A stretch of 64,000 nucleotides of DNA, from the NCBI GenBank assembly GCA_938005745.1, contig CALLMM010000002.1, positions 165,000 through 228,999 on the forward strand. Reading direction: 5' to 3'. The notes under the pieces were generated by a model that worked only from the letters and a program-made list of their open reading frames with translations, was not told the origin of the DNA and made no database searches. Every line of letters starts with the position of its first letter. The stretch's first letter is position 1. This document shows, piece by piece, positions 16,966 through 25,857 of the stretch. The DNA is from an uncultured Chthonomonadales bacterium (GTDB lineage Bacteria > Armatimonadota > Chthonomonadetes > Chthonomonadales > CAJBBX01). Both the position numbers and the translations under genes were made by a program.

Positions 16966-17922
16966 TCAGGACAGAAGCCCCAGACGCAGGGCGCAGTCCC
17001 GCAGCAGTTCTTGCTCCCAGGCGGGACGCTGCGGATTGAGGGGATGGGTGCGGTCGGTGGAGATGCGCCCCAGCAGATGTAAGAAGACGGCGGCGGAGTG
17101 CTTGTAGGCGGGAACCGGCGCGCGAAACGCCAGATTTCCCAGATGCTGCAGTGCATCGGTGAGCGCGTAGTATGCCGGGTCGCCCTGCTCCCAGGCGCGG
17201 TCCCGCTCCGCAAACTTCTCCGGGCAGAAGGTCGCCAGCCCCAGCAGGTAGTCGCTCCCGTACTCGATCATGTTGATCCCCAGATCGTTGCCCGTATAGA
17301 TGCGAAACTCCGGGCGCAGCCGATCTCGCAGCGCCAGACGCCGCAGCTCCGTTGCGCGATCCAGTGACGAGTGCTTCAGCCCGGTCAGGGGCGGGATCTC
17401 CATCAAGCCGGCGATCGTCTCCTCGTCGAAAATCTCGCCGTTGGGTGCGAACATCCTTCCCAGTTCGAAGCCCAGAACCTCGGGAACCCCCTCGCAGACC
17501 GCCCGATAGACGGCGATCTTCTCTGAAGGCGTCATCCCGTGCAGCCGAGTGGTCTGGAACAGGATCGGCGTGCCGCCATACGCCGCGATCTGCTCGATCT
17601 CGCCTCTGTAGAGGGAGACGATCTCCCCCTCACGCCCCTCCACGTAGGCTCCCGCCACAAACGGCGCGCCCTTCCCCAGCGCCTCCCGCGTGATCTGCAG
17701 CACCCGGCGCTTCTCGGCGTCGGTCAGGTAGTTGGCGTAACCGGTGTCCATATTGACGGCGTTGGTCAGTCCGGCGCGATGGGTCGCCTGAAGATGCGCG
17801 GCAAACTCCTCCTCCGCGATCCTCCCCTGCGAATCGTAGGGCAGCAGCGCGGCGGCGATGCCCTTCACCTTCCGGCGAACCTGTATCCGCTGCTGCCAGC
17901 TTTCGATGGTCTCCATGATCAC
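16966..17922 (-). CDS. Dihydrodipicolinate synthase family aldolase-like protein
   Basis: 318-aa TIM-barrel protein of the DapA/NAL superfamily. Seen are IAAALLPYDSQGRIAEEEF at the start of the barrel, NMDTGYANYLTDAEK in the place of the usual G(T/S)TGE region, and the Schiff-base Lys in LTGLKHSSLDR, followed by YTGND. The catalytic lysine is therefore present, but the GTTGE pyruvate-binding motif is altered to NMDTGY, so DapA activity is doubtful. The substrate is unknown. The start GTG overlaps the stop of the 66-aa gene (GTGA), implying coupling. A sugar-acid aldolase role would fit the glycosidase neighbours but is only inference. Confidence 0.8.
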   Translation of the reverse strand: MIMETIESWQQRIQVRRKVKGIAAALLPYDSQGRIAEEEFAAHLQATHRAGLTNAVNMDTGYANYLTDAEKRRVLQITREALGKGAPFVAGAYVEGREGEIVSLYRGEIEQIAAYGGTPILFQTTRLHGMTPSEKIAVYRAVCEGVPEVLGFELGRMFAPNGEIFDEETIAGLMEIPPLTGLKHSSLDRATELRRLALRDRLRPEFRIYTGNDLGINMIEYGSDYLLGLATFCPEKFAERDRAWEQGDPAYYALTDALQHLGNLAFRAPVPAYKHSAAVFLHLLGRISTDRTHPLNPQRPAWEQELLRDCALRLGLLS

Positions 17923-18119
17923 TCCGGGTCCAGCGCGTGCGCCTCAAACCGCTCCAGTTCGCGCCGCAGATGCGCCTCCATCTCCGAGTCGCCTTCGCGA
18001 TGCGCCTCGGCGAGCGCGGTGGCGAGGAGTTCGTAGCCCTCGACAATGCACTCCTCCCTCGCCAGCTTCCGCGCCCGCGCTCCGATTTTGAAGGCAACGA
18101 TCTGTTTGTAGTCCGGCAT
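17919..18119 (-). CDS. Small hypothetical protein (66 aa), coupled to the DHDPS-like gene
   Basis: MPDYKQIVAFKIGARARKLA opens a 66-residue, highly charged, probably all-alpha protein with ARALAEAHREGDSEMEAHLR-like heptads. It has no signal peptide or membrane segment. It ends in a GTGA overlap with the DHDPS-like gene and begins 26 nt after the GH42-like gene, so the three genes probably share a transcript. I do not recognise the family. Confidence 0.65.
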   Translation of the reverse strand: MPDYKQIVAFKIGARARKLAREECIVEGYELLATALAEAHREGDSEMEAHLRRELERFEAHALDPE

Positions 18120-18145
18120 CGAAACGCCCGTCCTGCTAACGAAGG

Positions 18146-21100
18146 CTACAGGGCAGGGGGCGGGCTGTCCGCGCCCGCGCCGCCCGCGCCGCCTCCGCGC
18201 CTTCCGCGCCCGCGTCCGCCGCGGCGTCTGCGACGCCGCGATCGCCCGGGAACGGGGGCGGTTGCGGCAGTCCCGGACGCGCCGTTGGCGAGCGCCTCCT
18301 CCTCTGCCGCATCCGCCAGCGCCTCCGCGCGCGCCTCCTCAAAGAGCGCCGCCACGCCCTCGATCTCTATCCCATCTTCGGCGGCGACGAACTCAGGGGT
18401 CTCAACCGGCTCCGGCGCTGCGGTCTCGATCACCTCCGCCACCGACGCCTCGATCAGCACCGCAGGCGGCTCCGCGCCGGAGGGACGCTTGCGGCTGCGC
18501 GGACGCTCCACGCCCGAAAGCCCGATCTTATGCATCTCCTCCAGCGAACCCACGAAATAGGTATAGGTTGAGCGTCCGCGCAGGAAGGTATGATACTCCC
18601 GCAGGCTCTCCCCCACCAGCCGCCCGCCATTCAGATCGTACAGCGCGGTGTCGGGAGGCAGCAGCAGCGAGCGATTGCCGTCGCGGGTAGTGTGGATCGT
18701 CAGCCAGCCGTTGCCCGCATAGACGAAGTCGTCCATGCCGCCGGTATACAGATGTACTCCCGCATAGCGGCACAGTCCGCGCAGCAGGTCCGTCGTCAGG
18801 GTCGGCTCGCCGATGAAGACGGAGCGCCAGTCCGCCAGACGGCGCACGCCCATCGAAGGCTGCCCGGTCTGCAGATACTCCGCCAGCACGGTCAGTTCGG
18901 GGTTGTCATCGTCAATATAGAAGGAGGGATTCAGCCGCTCGCGCACTCCCAGCGTCTTCTCCTGCAGCCGTTCGGTGATCGGATGGCGCGTCTCCACCAC
19001 CCGCGAACCGACCTCCGTGCTCCAGGACTGCTGCCGCAGGGTCATGCCGATCAGATCGTGGATGCCCTCTTCGGAGCGTCCGCGCTCATCGCAGACCCCG
19101 ACGGCGTAGAGCCATACGAGCGTTTTGCCGCCGTTCTGCAGCCGCTCCTTGATCGCGGCGCGCTGCTCCGCCGGCATACGGTAGGGCGTCAGGAAGAGAT
19201 AGAGCTTCGCGTCGGTCGGGAAGTGGCGCGCCGTCACGTCGCTCTGCAGGTAGAAGCCGACCGACGCGCCGCAGCGCAGGATCGCCTCTCGCTGTCCCTG
19301 CAGCAGCCGGCGCAGGAAAGCCTCTCCGCGCTGAATGTGCAGCAGACTGCGTTCGTCCACTAGCGCCACCACCTCCGGCGAGCGCAGCCGGCGATGCGGC
19401 AGGGTCCGGCGGTACAGATCGGAAAACTTTCCGATGCGCTCCCAGATATCCTCCGCGTCCAGCCACCCCTCTCCCCAGAGGTCCATCCATCCGACCGCGG
19501 TCTGATGCGCCAGCGCCTGCCCCATCGCCCGCAGATGCGCCTGCTCGGTCTGCGCGCGGTTCTCCATGCGGGGGTTGTAGTCGTCGGGGGTCGCATTGCC
19601 GCCCTGCGCCAGGTGGGTCTTGGTATCGTCCTCCGACAGCCACAGCTTGCCGTGAATGGCGAACGAATCGACCGGACAGGGGAACGCTCCGGCGGCGCCG
19701 GGAAGCCGATCGCGATAGGAGGGCGGTCCCGCCACGATGTCAATGGAGGAGGCGGACAGCAGCCTTCCCAGCGCGAGATGCCCGGAGAAGGTGTGCCCGA
19801 ACTCGAAGGTGTAGCCGTAGCAGACGGAGACCAGCGCGCGATGATTGGTCGCCTCTTTCACCACCTTCGAGAGCGAAATCAGCCGCTCCGCCATCATCTC
19901 GGAGGTGTACTCCATGAAGTCAATCCAGCGGCGCTCCCGGCGCGGCTCAAAAAAAGCGGCGTCCGGGCGGGGCTGCGCGGGCAGCGGCGGGATTTCGGCG
20001 GTGTAGAACTGCACGGCTCCATCGTTCCAGGCGGCGCGCAGCGCGACCTCGTTCTTATATTTGCGCCGGAGCCAGCCGCGAAACGCCTCCCGATTGGCAT
20101 AGGAGCGGTCGTAGCCGTCCTGCGCCGGATGGAACCACTCGCCCCGCTCCAGATGATAGCCGATGACCCGGGAGCCGTAGGGCGTGCGCTGTATATGTTC
20201 AATCAGAAGGGTCAGGGAGTTTTCGACCTCCATCCAGAAGCGGTCGGAGGCGATGGAGGGATCGTCCGTCGGTCCGTCCAGATACTGGTTCACCTCATGG
20301 GGATACTGCTTCTGCCAGCCCTTTGCCGGGACGAAGACCAGACGGGGCATCAGGTAGGCTTTCGGGTTGGCATCCATCAGCGCCTGCAGGCGTTCGTCTA
20401 CATTCTCATAGGCGGTGTCATCGGGCGGAATCGGACAGATCAGTTCGACCAGCGTGGAGCAGAGATGGACCCCGGCGGCGGCGGCGCGCTGAATCTCGCC
20501 GCTTACGCGGCGCGTCTGCTTCTGTCCGTCAAGATTGCCAAAGAAGAGGATCGGCGGCGTTGGCGCGCCCTCAATCAGCAGTTCTGGCAGCCCCCGGCGG
20601 GTAACGATGCGCGTTCCGGTCAGCGCAGGCTCGGTCTCCTCCGTCGTCTTGCGGTCGGCGCGCTGCCGGCGCGATGCGGATCGGCTCTCCCGCTTCGTCC
20701 TGACGGAAGGCTGCGGCTCTCCCTCCGGCTCCGCCGGTTCCGCGCTCTCAGCGGCGGGACCCGCCTCCGGCGCGACGGCGGGCGTCTCCGCCGGAGCCTC
20801 CGCTGTCTCCGCCGGGGAGACAGAGGCGTCGAGGACCGCCTCTTCGACCGCCGGCTCCTCCGCGACCGACTCCGGCATCTCAGTCTTCTTCCGGCTGCGG
20901 CTGCCACGCCTGCGCGCCGGCTTCGCTCTGTCAGCCGTCTCTGCGACCGCCTCCGCCGGCGTCTCTGCCGCCCCATCGGTCGCGGCCATCTCCGCAGCGG
21001 GCGGAGCTGTCTCCGCAACAGCCTGCGCCCCCTCCACGACCGCCTCTGGCGGAATCGCGAACCCCTCTGCTGGCGGCGTCTCTGCCTCCGCTGCAGGCGC

Positions 21101-21496
21101 AAGGGTCTCCGGCGCGGAGATCGGCTCCGCCGTCGGCGGCGGCTCCTGCGCGGCGGCGGGCGTTTTCCGGGAGCGCGATCTCTGCCCGCTCCGGCGCGCG
21201 AGGCGCGCAGGCGCGGGCGTTTCGGAAGAGGGGATCTCCGGCGCGCCGCCCGCCTCCGCCGCGGATTCCGGTTCGGGAGCCGCGACAGGCGTTTCGACTT
21301 CGGGCAGCGGCGCCGATTCCGACGAATCGGCGGGAGCGGCGGTTTTACGAGAGCGAGAAGAGCGAGAAGAGGAGGAGCGGCGTCTGGCAGGCGCGGAAGC
21401 GGGTTCCGCAGCGGAATCTTCCGCACGCGGTGCGTCGTCCGCCGGTGGAACCGCGCCGCTTCCGGCGATGTCCACCGGGGACTCGTCGTTCATCAT
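18146..21496 (-). CDS. GH42-like glycosidase domain protein with SR-rich and RGG-like tails
   Basis: 1116 aa from ATG 21496, chosen for AGGAG 9 nt upstream; the track starts at GTG 21643. Residues 1-290 are disordered Ala/Glu/Pro sequence with four basic Ser-Arg clusters at about 38-51, 101-111, 195-204 and 267-283 (e.g. RSSRSRK, GSRSRKK). Residues 295-1000 look like a GH42-type TIM barrel: VIGYHLERGEWFHP in the acid/base region, FRGWLRRKYKNEVALRAAWN, and a beta-galactosidase-trimerisation-like region near RLQNGGKTLVWLYA. The last 120 residues are acidic, then end in RSRRRRRRGGRGRGRRGGG. There is no signal peptide, so it appears cytoplasmic. The fused tails resemble RNA-binding disordered regions (compare RNase E-type tails). 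Substrate and activity are unknown. Confidence 0.8.
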   Translation of the reverse strand: MMNDESPVDIAGSGAVPPADDAPRAEDSAAEPASAPARRRSSSSRSSRSRKTAAPADSSESAPLPEVETPVAAPEPESAAEAGGAPEIPSSETPAPARLARRSGQRSRSRKTPAAAQEPPPTAEPISAPETLAPAAEAETPPAEGFAIPPEAVVEGAQAVAETAPPAAEMAATDGAAETPAEAVAETADRAKPARRRGSRSRKKTEMPESVAEEPAVEEAVLDASVSPAETAEAPAETPAVAPEAGPAAESAEPAEPEGEPQPSVRTKRESRSASRRQRADRKTTEETEPALTGTRIVTRRGLPELLIEGAPTPPILFFGNLDGQKQTRRVSGEIQRAAAAGVHLCSTLVELICPIPPDDTAYENVDERLQALMDANPKAYLMPRLVFVPAKGWQKQYPHEVNQYLDGPTDDPSIASDRFWMEVENSLTLLIEHIQRTPYGSRVIGYHLERGEWFHPAQDGYDRSYANREAFRGWLRRKYKNEVALRAAWNDGAVQFYTAEIPPLPAQPRPDAAFFEPRRERRWIDFMEYTSEMMAERLISLSKVVKEATNHRALVSVCYGYTFEFGHTFSGHLALGRLLSASSIDIVAGPPSYRDRLPGAAGAFPCPVDSFAIHGKLWLSEDDTKTHLAQGGNATPDDYNPRMENRAQTEQAHLRAMGQALAHQTAVGWMDLWGEGWLDAEDIWERIGKFSDLYRRTLPHRRLRSPEVVALVDERSLLHIQRGEAFLRRLLQGQREAILRCGASVGFYLQSDVTARHFPTDAKLYLFLTPYRMPAEQRAAIKERLQNGGKTLVWLYAVGVCDERGRSEEGIHDLIGMTLRQQSWSTEVGSRVVETRHPITERLQEKTLGVRERLNPSFYIDDDNPELTVLAEYLQTGQPSMGVRRLADWRSVFIGEPTLTTDLLRGLCRYAGVHLYTGGMDDFVYAGNGWLTIHTTRDGNRSLLLPPDTALYDLNGGRLVGESLREYHTFLRGRSTYTYFVGSLEEMHKIGLSGVERPRSRKRPSGAEPPAVLIEASVAEVIETAAPEPVETPEFVAAEDGIEIEGVAALFEEARAEALADAAEEEALANGASGTAATAPVPGRSRRRRRRGGRGRGRRGGGAGGAGADSPPPAL

Positions 21497-21691
21497 AACA
21501 TGTTTCTCCTGACTGATAACCAGCGCGCGCGTCCTGAGCGACAACGCAGGACGCAGCAGCGACAAATCGTTTCGAACCGGCTCGCCTGAGGGGAGCGCCC
21601 CTTCCCTGAGACTCTCAACCAGCGGCTCAGACGGCTCCGTCACGCAGCATAACGCCGGCGCGGAGACTTATCGGGTATGGTCGGCTGACCT

Positions 21692-21721
21692 ATTATACAC
21701 TTTTGCCCGAAAGTGCGTCAA
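21692..21721 (-). promoter_or_regulatory. Promoter for the GH42-like gene
   Basis: TTGACG (21716-21721), 18 nt, then TATAAT (21692-21697) on the minus strand. Initiation near 21685 leaves about a 190-nt leader to ATG 21496 or 42 nt to the track's GTG. It lies in the divergent region with the DUF2961 gene. Confidence 0.72.
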
Positions 21722-21868
21722 ATGGGGAGAAGAGGTGCCGGACGCCGCCGTCTGCGGGCAGGAGGTCATTTTCCGGACAGCGAAACAGGCGTCAGAAGCG
21801 CACGCACCTTTTCCGCCTCTATTGCAGAGACCGTCTCGCAGACGCATCCCACCATGAGGAGCAGCACC

Positions 21869-24724
21869 ATGAAACGTTTTTCGCTACCCGTTTTGATCTG
21901 TCTGTCTCTGTTGGCGTCGTTGGCGGCGGCAGCCGGCGCGCAGGCGTCCGCGCCGAAGACCTTGACCTACGCCGATATTCTCCGACAGTTGACCGACCTG
22001 GACCGCCTGACCCGCCTGCATCCCGGATTTAAAGCAGGACAGTTCTCCAGCTGGGATCGCAACGGACGCGAGGTCTGGGGCGCAAACGGCGATGCCGGGC
22101 ACTACCTCCGCGAGGAGCCGAACGGCGAAGCCGTCATGATGGAGATAGACGGACCGGGCGTCATCTATCGCGTCTGGTCGGCGAATCCGCAAGGCAAGAT
22201 CCGCCTCTACCTCGATGGAGACGCGCAGCCGACCTATGAATGGGACTTTGACGCTCTCTTCAACGGGAGCACGCCCCCCTTCCTCAAACCGCTGGTCTAC
22301 AAGCGCGGCGGGCAGATGTCGGCGTCGGACTGCTACGTCCCCATTCCGTTCCGCAGGAGCATCAAGATCACGGCGGACCGCCGGCACGGTCAGTACTACC
22401 ATTTCAACTACCTGCTCTACCCGAAAGACTGGACGCTTCCCTCGTTCCGGCTGCCGCTCACGCCGGAGGAGCAGACCGAGCTGCAGCGGGCGGCGGAGGT
22501 ATGGAACGCCCCCGGACGCGACCCGAAACCGACGCTGGAGGGGCAGACGACCCTGAAACAGACGATCACTCTCCAGCCCGGCAAAACCGCGACGCTGGCA
22601 AACCTGAAGGGACCGGGCATGGTGCGCGCCATCCGCGCCCGCGCCTCCTCCGAACAGCGCTACTTCTGGCGCAAACTGGTTCTGCGCGGCGTCTGGGACG
22701 GCGCGAAATCGCCGCAGATCCTCACTCCGCTCGGCTCCCTCTTCGGGTTCGACTGGGAGACGGCGGAGTACGGCTCGCTGATCGCGGGATGCCAGAACGG
22801 TACCGCCTACTTCCACTACCCGATGCCCTTTCGCAGATCGGGCAGACTGGAGCTGATCAGCTATCTCTCCCGACCGGCGCAGGTGGAGATCGAAATTGAC
22901 TGGGCGCCGGTGAAGTCGCTGCCGGAAGATACGCTCTACCTCTTCGCGCGCTGGCGGCAGGAGCTGGACTTCATGCCCTTCGAGTTCACCTTCCTGGAGA
23001 CCGCCGGAAAAGGGCACTTTGTCGGGGTCTCCATGCCGATAGATCACCCGCTGCCCGGCTGGTGGGGCGAGGGCGACGAAAAGATCTGGGTGGACGATGA
23101 CGACTTCCCCCCCTGGATCGGGACCGGATCGGAGGACTACTTCGGGGATGCATGGGGCATTCGCTATCTCTCCGCGCCCAGCTTCGGCTGCAGTCTGCAG
23201 AAGGGCAATCGCACCTGCAACTATCGCTGGCACTTCATGGACTTCGTTCCTTTTTCGAAGCGGTTCCGCATGTCCATCGAGAACTACGGACCCAACGGCG
23301 TCGGTCCGCGCGGTCACTACGCCTACGCCTCCACCGCCTTCTGGTATCAGGCGGAGGCGACTCCTCCCTTGGAGCAGCTGCGGGGCGTAACCTACACCGG
23401 CGGTCTCGATCCGGCGCAGAAGCCCTCTCGCTACGAGTATAACCCGAACGTCTTCGGTCCGCTGGATGCGAACGCCCTGCGCACCTACGGACTGTCCATC
23501 CCGTTTGCCCTGGAGGCGGAGGAGCTGTTCCGGGGCAGGATCGTTACCGACGCGGACCGCGCCTACGAGTTCAATAAAGAGCGCGCGGTCGATTTCGGAA
23601 CCGTCAAAACCGGGCAGCGACTGTCGGCAGGCACGCTCAGGATTGAGGAGGGGCTGGTCTACTACCCGAAAATCTATCTCGCGCCGGAAGCGGGCGCGGC
23701 GGAGGTGACGCTGGAGATCGGCGGCAGACGCCTGGAGATCCTGCAGCGCGAGGGAAAGCATATCCTGGAACTGAGCGGCGCCTATCTGCCGGCGGGCGAA
23801 CACCCGGTCTCCCTGATCGCCGTTTCGGACGGGCGCGCGATTGTGGACTGCATCCAGTTGCAGCCCTCTTATCGTTCCGGAGGCGCAATGGAGGCGGAAG
23901 ACCTGCCGATCGTCCGATTCAGCGACGGAATGGAGAAGCCGCACGCCAGTCCGCCGATGAAGGGCGCCAGCGCGGGGCGGATCCTCGAAGTCCACGCGAC
24001 CGCCCCCGGACAGGGCGTTACGCTCCGCTTCGACCGCTCTCCCGGAAAGCCCTACGCGCTCGGCGTCCGCACGATGCGCGGACCGATGGGCGGGATCATT
24101 CAGGCGTTTGCGGGCGGCAAGCCGCTCGGACCGGCGTTCGACATCTATGCGCCGCAGAAGTCCGCAGGCGAGGTCATCTTCCCGCTCGGTCCGATGCCGA
24201 CCGACACCCGTGAGGTGGAGATCCGCGTCGTCGGCAAGAACCCGCAGTCGCAGGGCTATCACTTCGGGCTGGACTACTTCCGCTATGAGCCGCAGATCCT
24301 CGGACCGGAGAGCGCGGAGGGCGTCTGGGCGATGGTGCTGGGCGTGCGCGGAGGCGGCTACCAGATTCAGGACCTGGGACCGGACTGGTCGCAGGGGCAT
24401 CACCTGTGGATTGCGCCGTCGAGTGAAAGCGCAGAGGCGCAGATCGCGCTGGAGATCCCAAGCGCCGGCGAATATGAGATACTCGTTCGCTACACCACCT
24501 CCTGGGACTACGCCATCGTGCAGACCTATCTCGACGGGCAGGCGATGGGCGATCCGACCGACTGCTACACCCCGGAGGTGCGCCTGCGTGATCCGCTCAC
24601 TCTGGGGCGCGTCTCCCTGACCGCCGGGCGACACATTCTGCGGTTCCGCGCCGTCGGGAAGAACGCCTCCTCCGCCGGATACCTGATGGGGATAGACCAT
24701 ATCACCGTCCGCCCGGCAAAATAG
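21869..24724 (+). CDS. Secreted DUF2961 (GH172-like) protein with C-terminal accessory domains
   Basis: 951 aa from ATG 21869 (MKRFSLPVLICLSLLASLAA), which has a normal Sec signal peptide and AGGAG 8 nt upstream. The track's 21713 start overlaps the opposing promoter. The DUF2961 core covers about residues 40-560: SSWDRNGREVWGANGDAGHY, DGPGVIYRVWSANPQG, and the conserved acidic region WIGTGSEDYFGDAWG. GH172 is the corresponding family, including difructose dianhydride and alpha-fructofuranose/arabinofuranose enzymes. Two beta-rich C-terminal repeats (about 590-720 and 830-950) look like carbohydrate-binding jelly rolls. The Glu in GSEDYF is kept, so activity is plausible. It probably cleaves an extracellular or periplasmic glycan. 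Confidence 0.9.
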   Translation: MKRFSLPVLICLSLLASLAAAAGAQASAPKTLTYADILRQLTDLDRLTRLHPGFKAGQFSSWDRNGREVWGANGDAGHYLREEPNGEAVMMEIDGPGVIYRVWSANPQGKIRLYLDGDAQPTYEWDFDALFNGSTPPFLKPLVYKRGGQMSASDCYVPIPFRRSIKITADRRHGQYYHFNYLLYPKDWTLPSFRLPLTPEEQTELQRAAEVWNAPGRDPKPTLEGQTTLKQTITLQPGKTATLANLKGPGMVRAIRARASSEQRYFWRKLVLRGVWDGAKSPQILTPLGSLFGFDWETAEYGSLIAGCQNGTAYFHYPMPFRRSGRLELISYLSRPAQVEIEIDWAPVKSLPEDTLYLFARWRQELDFMPFEFTFLETAGKGHFVGVSMPIDHPLPGWWGEGDEKIWVDDDDFPPWIGTGSEDYFGDAWGIRYLSAPSFGCSLQKGNRTCNYRWHFMDFVPFSKRFRMSIENYGPNGVGPRGHYAYASTAFWYQAEATPPLEQLRGVTYTGGLDPAQKPSRYEYNPNVFGPLDANALRTYGLSIPFALEAEELFRGRIVTDADRAYEFNKERAVDFGTVKTGQRLSAGTLRIEEGLVYYPKIYLAPEAGAAEVTLEIGGRRLEILQREGKHILELSGAYLPAGEHPVSLIAVSDGRAIVDCIQLQPSYRSGGAMEAEDLPIVRFSDGMEKPHASPPMKGASAGRILEVHATAPGQGVTLRFDRSPGKPYALGVRTMRGPMGGIIQAFAGGKPLGPAFDIYAPQKSAGEVIFPLGPMPTDTREVEIRVVGKNPQSQGYHFGLDYFRYEPQILGPESAEGVWAMVLGVRGGGYQIQDLGPDWSQGHHLWIAPSSESAEAQIALEIPSAGEYEILVRYTTSWDYAIVQTYLDGQAMGDPTDCYTPEVRLRDPLTLGRVSLTAGRHILRFRAVGKNASSAGYLMGIDHITVRPAK

Positions 24725-24732
24725 GAGTGCGT

Positions 24733-24861
24733 ATGTGCTGTCATCCGGCTCTGCGCCGCATTTCGCGCATGACGCTGCTGACGGCGGGTATCTGGAGCAC
24801 AGCGGGAGTCCTCTGCGCCGCAGTGCGGGCTCCCGTTACATTCATTTGGGCGGCTTTGTAG
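24733..24861 (+). CDS. Possible 42-aa membrane miniprotein
   Basis: Too short for the track. ATG 24733 has GGAG 5 nt upstream and lies 8 nt after the DUF2961 stop. The product (MCCHPALRRISRMTLLTAGI...) has a basic start and one hydrophobic segment ending in FIWAAL. Good spacing and a ribosome binding site favour a real gene, but no family is known and chance is possible. It lies in the convergent gap before fmt. Confidence 0.35.
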   Translation: MCCHPALRRISRMTLLTAGIWSTAGVLCAAVRAPVTFIWAAL

Positions 24862-24910
24862 ACCAGCGGCAGAGACGCAGGTCGGCAGAAGAGGTTAGAC
24901 CCTGAAGGTC

Positions 24911-25843
24911 TCAGGTCTGAAAGGAGTCCCCCGCACGGATCCGCGCGCCCCGCGCCCAGTCGGCAGCCGCCATGCGCCGACCGCTCTCCGGCTGAACCTC
25001 CTGCAGCGTTACCGCGCCGCCGCCTGTCCCGACCGTCACGCCGTCGCGCGTTACCGCCAGCACCTGCCCCGGCTCTCCCGCACGCTCCGGCGCGACCTGC
25101 GCCCGCCACAGCTTTACACCCCTGCCGCGAAAGGTCGCGAAGACGCCGGGGCGGGGCGACAGGGCGCGGATCCGGTTGCAGACCCGCTCCGCCGACTCCT
25201 CCCAGCGCACGCGGGTGTCGTCCGGGGTGATCGCCGGGGCGTAGGTCGCCCGCGCATGATCCTGCGGCGTGCGCGGACATATGCCGCGCTCCAGCAGAAG
25301 GAGGGTCTCCGTCAGAAGCTGCGCGCCGACCGTCGCCAGCTTCGGGGTCAGCGTGCCGGTGGTGTCGTCGGGTTCGATGGGAACCTCGCGCTGCAGCAGC
25401 ATGTCGCCTGTGTCCAGCGTCGCCTCCATCCACATCGTGGTAACGCCCGTCATCGTCTCTCCGTTGAGAAGCGCGTGCTGTATCGGCGCCGCGCCGCGAT
25501 AGGCGGGCAGCAGCGAGCCGTGCACGTTGATCGGACCGAGCGGGGGCAGGTCCAGCAGCGGCTGCGGGATGATCTGTCCGAACGCCGCCAGCGCCAGGAC
25601 ATCCGGCTGAAGGGAGCGCGCCTGTTCCAGAAAATCGGCGGATCTCACCCGGCGCGGCTGCAGCACCGTCAGACCGGCATGCAGCGCCGCCTGCTTGACA
25701 GGCGAGAAGACCATGCGCTGACCGCGCCCCTGCGGCTTATCCGGCTGCGTCACGACGGCGAGGATCTCAAACCGCCGGTCCGCCAGCAGCGCCTCCAGCG
25801 AGGGAACCGCAAACTCCGCGGTACCAAAAAAGAGCACCCGCAT
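24911..25843 (-). CDS. fmt: Methionyl-tRNA formyltransferase
   Basis: 310 aa, complete. It formylates initiator Met-tRNA using 10-formyl-THF. MRVLFFGTAEFAVPSLEALL is the formyltransferase start. The catalytic-core motifs INVHGSLLPAYRGAAPIQ (Asn/His) and MTGVTTMWMEATLDTGDML (Asp) are present, and the C-terminal OB-like domain begins near RVRWEESAERVCNRIRALSP. ATG has GGAGG 7 nt upstream. It follows folP by 14 nt, a sensible link since both belong to folate-dependent one-carbon metabolism. It is usually next to def, which is not here. Confidence 0.97.
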   Translation of the reverse strand: MRVLFFGTAEFAVPSLEALLADRRFEILAVVTQPDKPQGRGQRMVFSPVKQAALHAGLTVLQPRRVRSADFLEQARSLQPDVLALAAFGQIIPQPLLDLPPLGPINVHGSLLPAYRGAAPIQHALLNGETMTGVTTMWMEATLDTGDMLLQREVPIEPDDTTGTLTPKLATVGAQLLTETLLLLERGICPRTPQDHARATYAPAITPDDTRVRWEESAERVCNRIRALSPRPGVFATFRGRGVKLWRAQVAPERAGEPGQVLAVTRDGVTVGTGGGAVTLQEVQPESGRRMAAADWARGARIRAGDSFQT

Positions 25844-25857
25844 TCGGGTTCCTCCGT

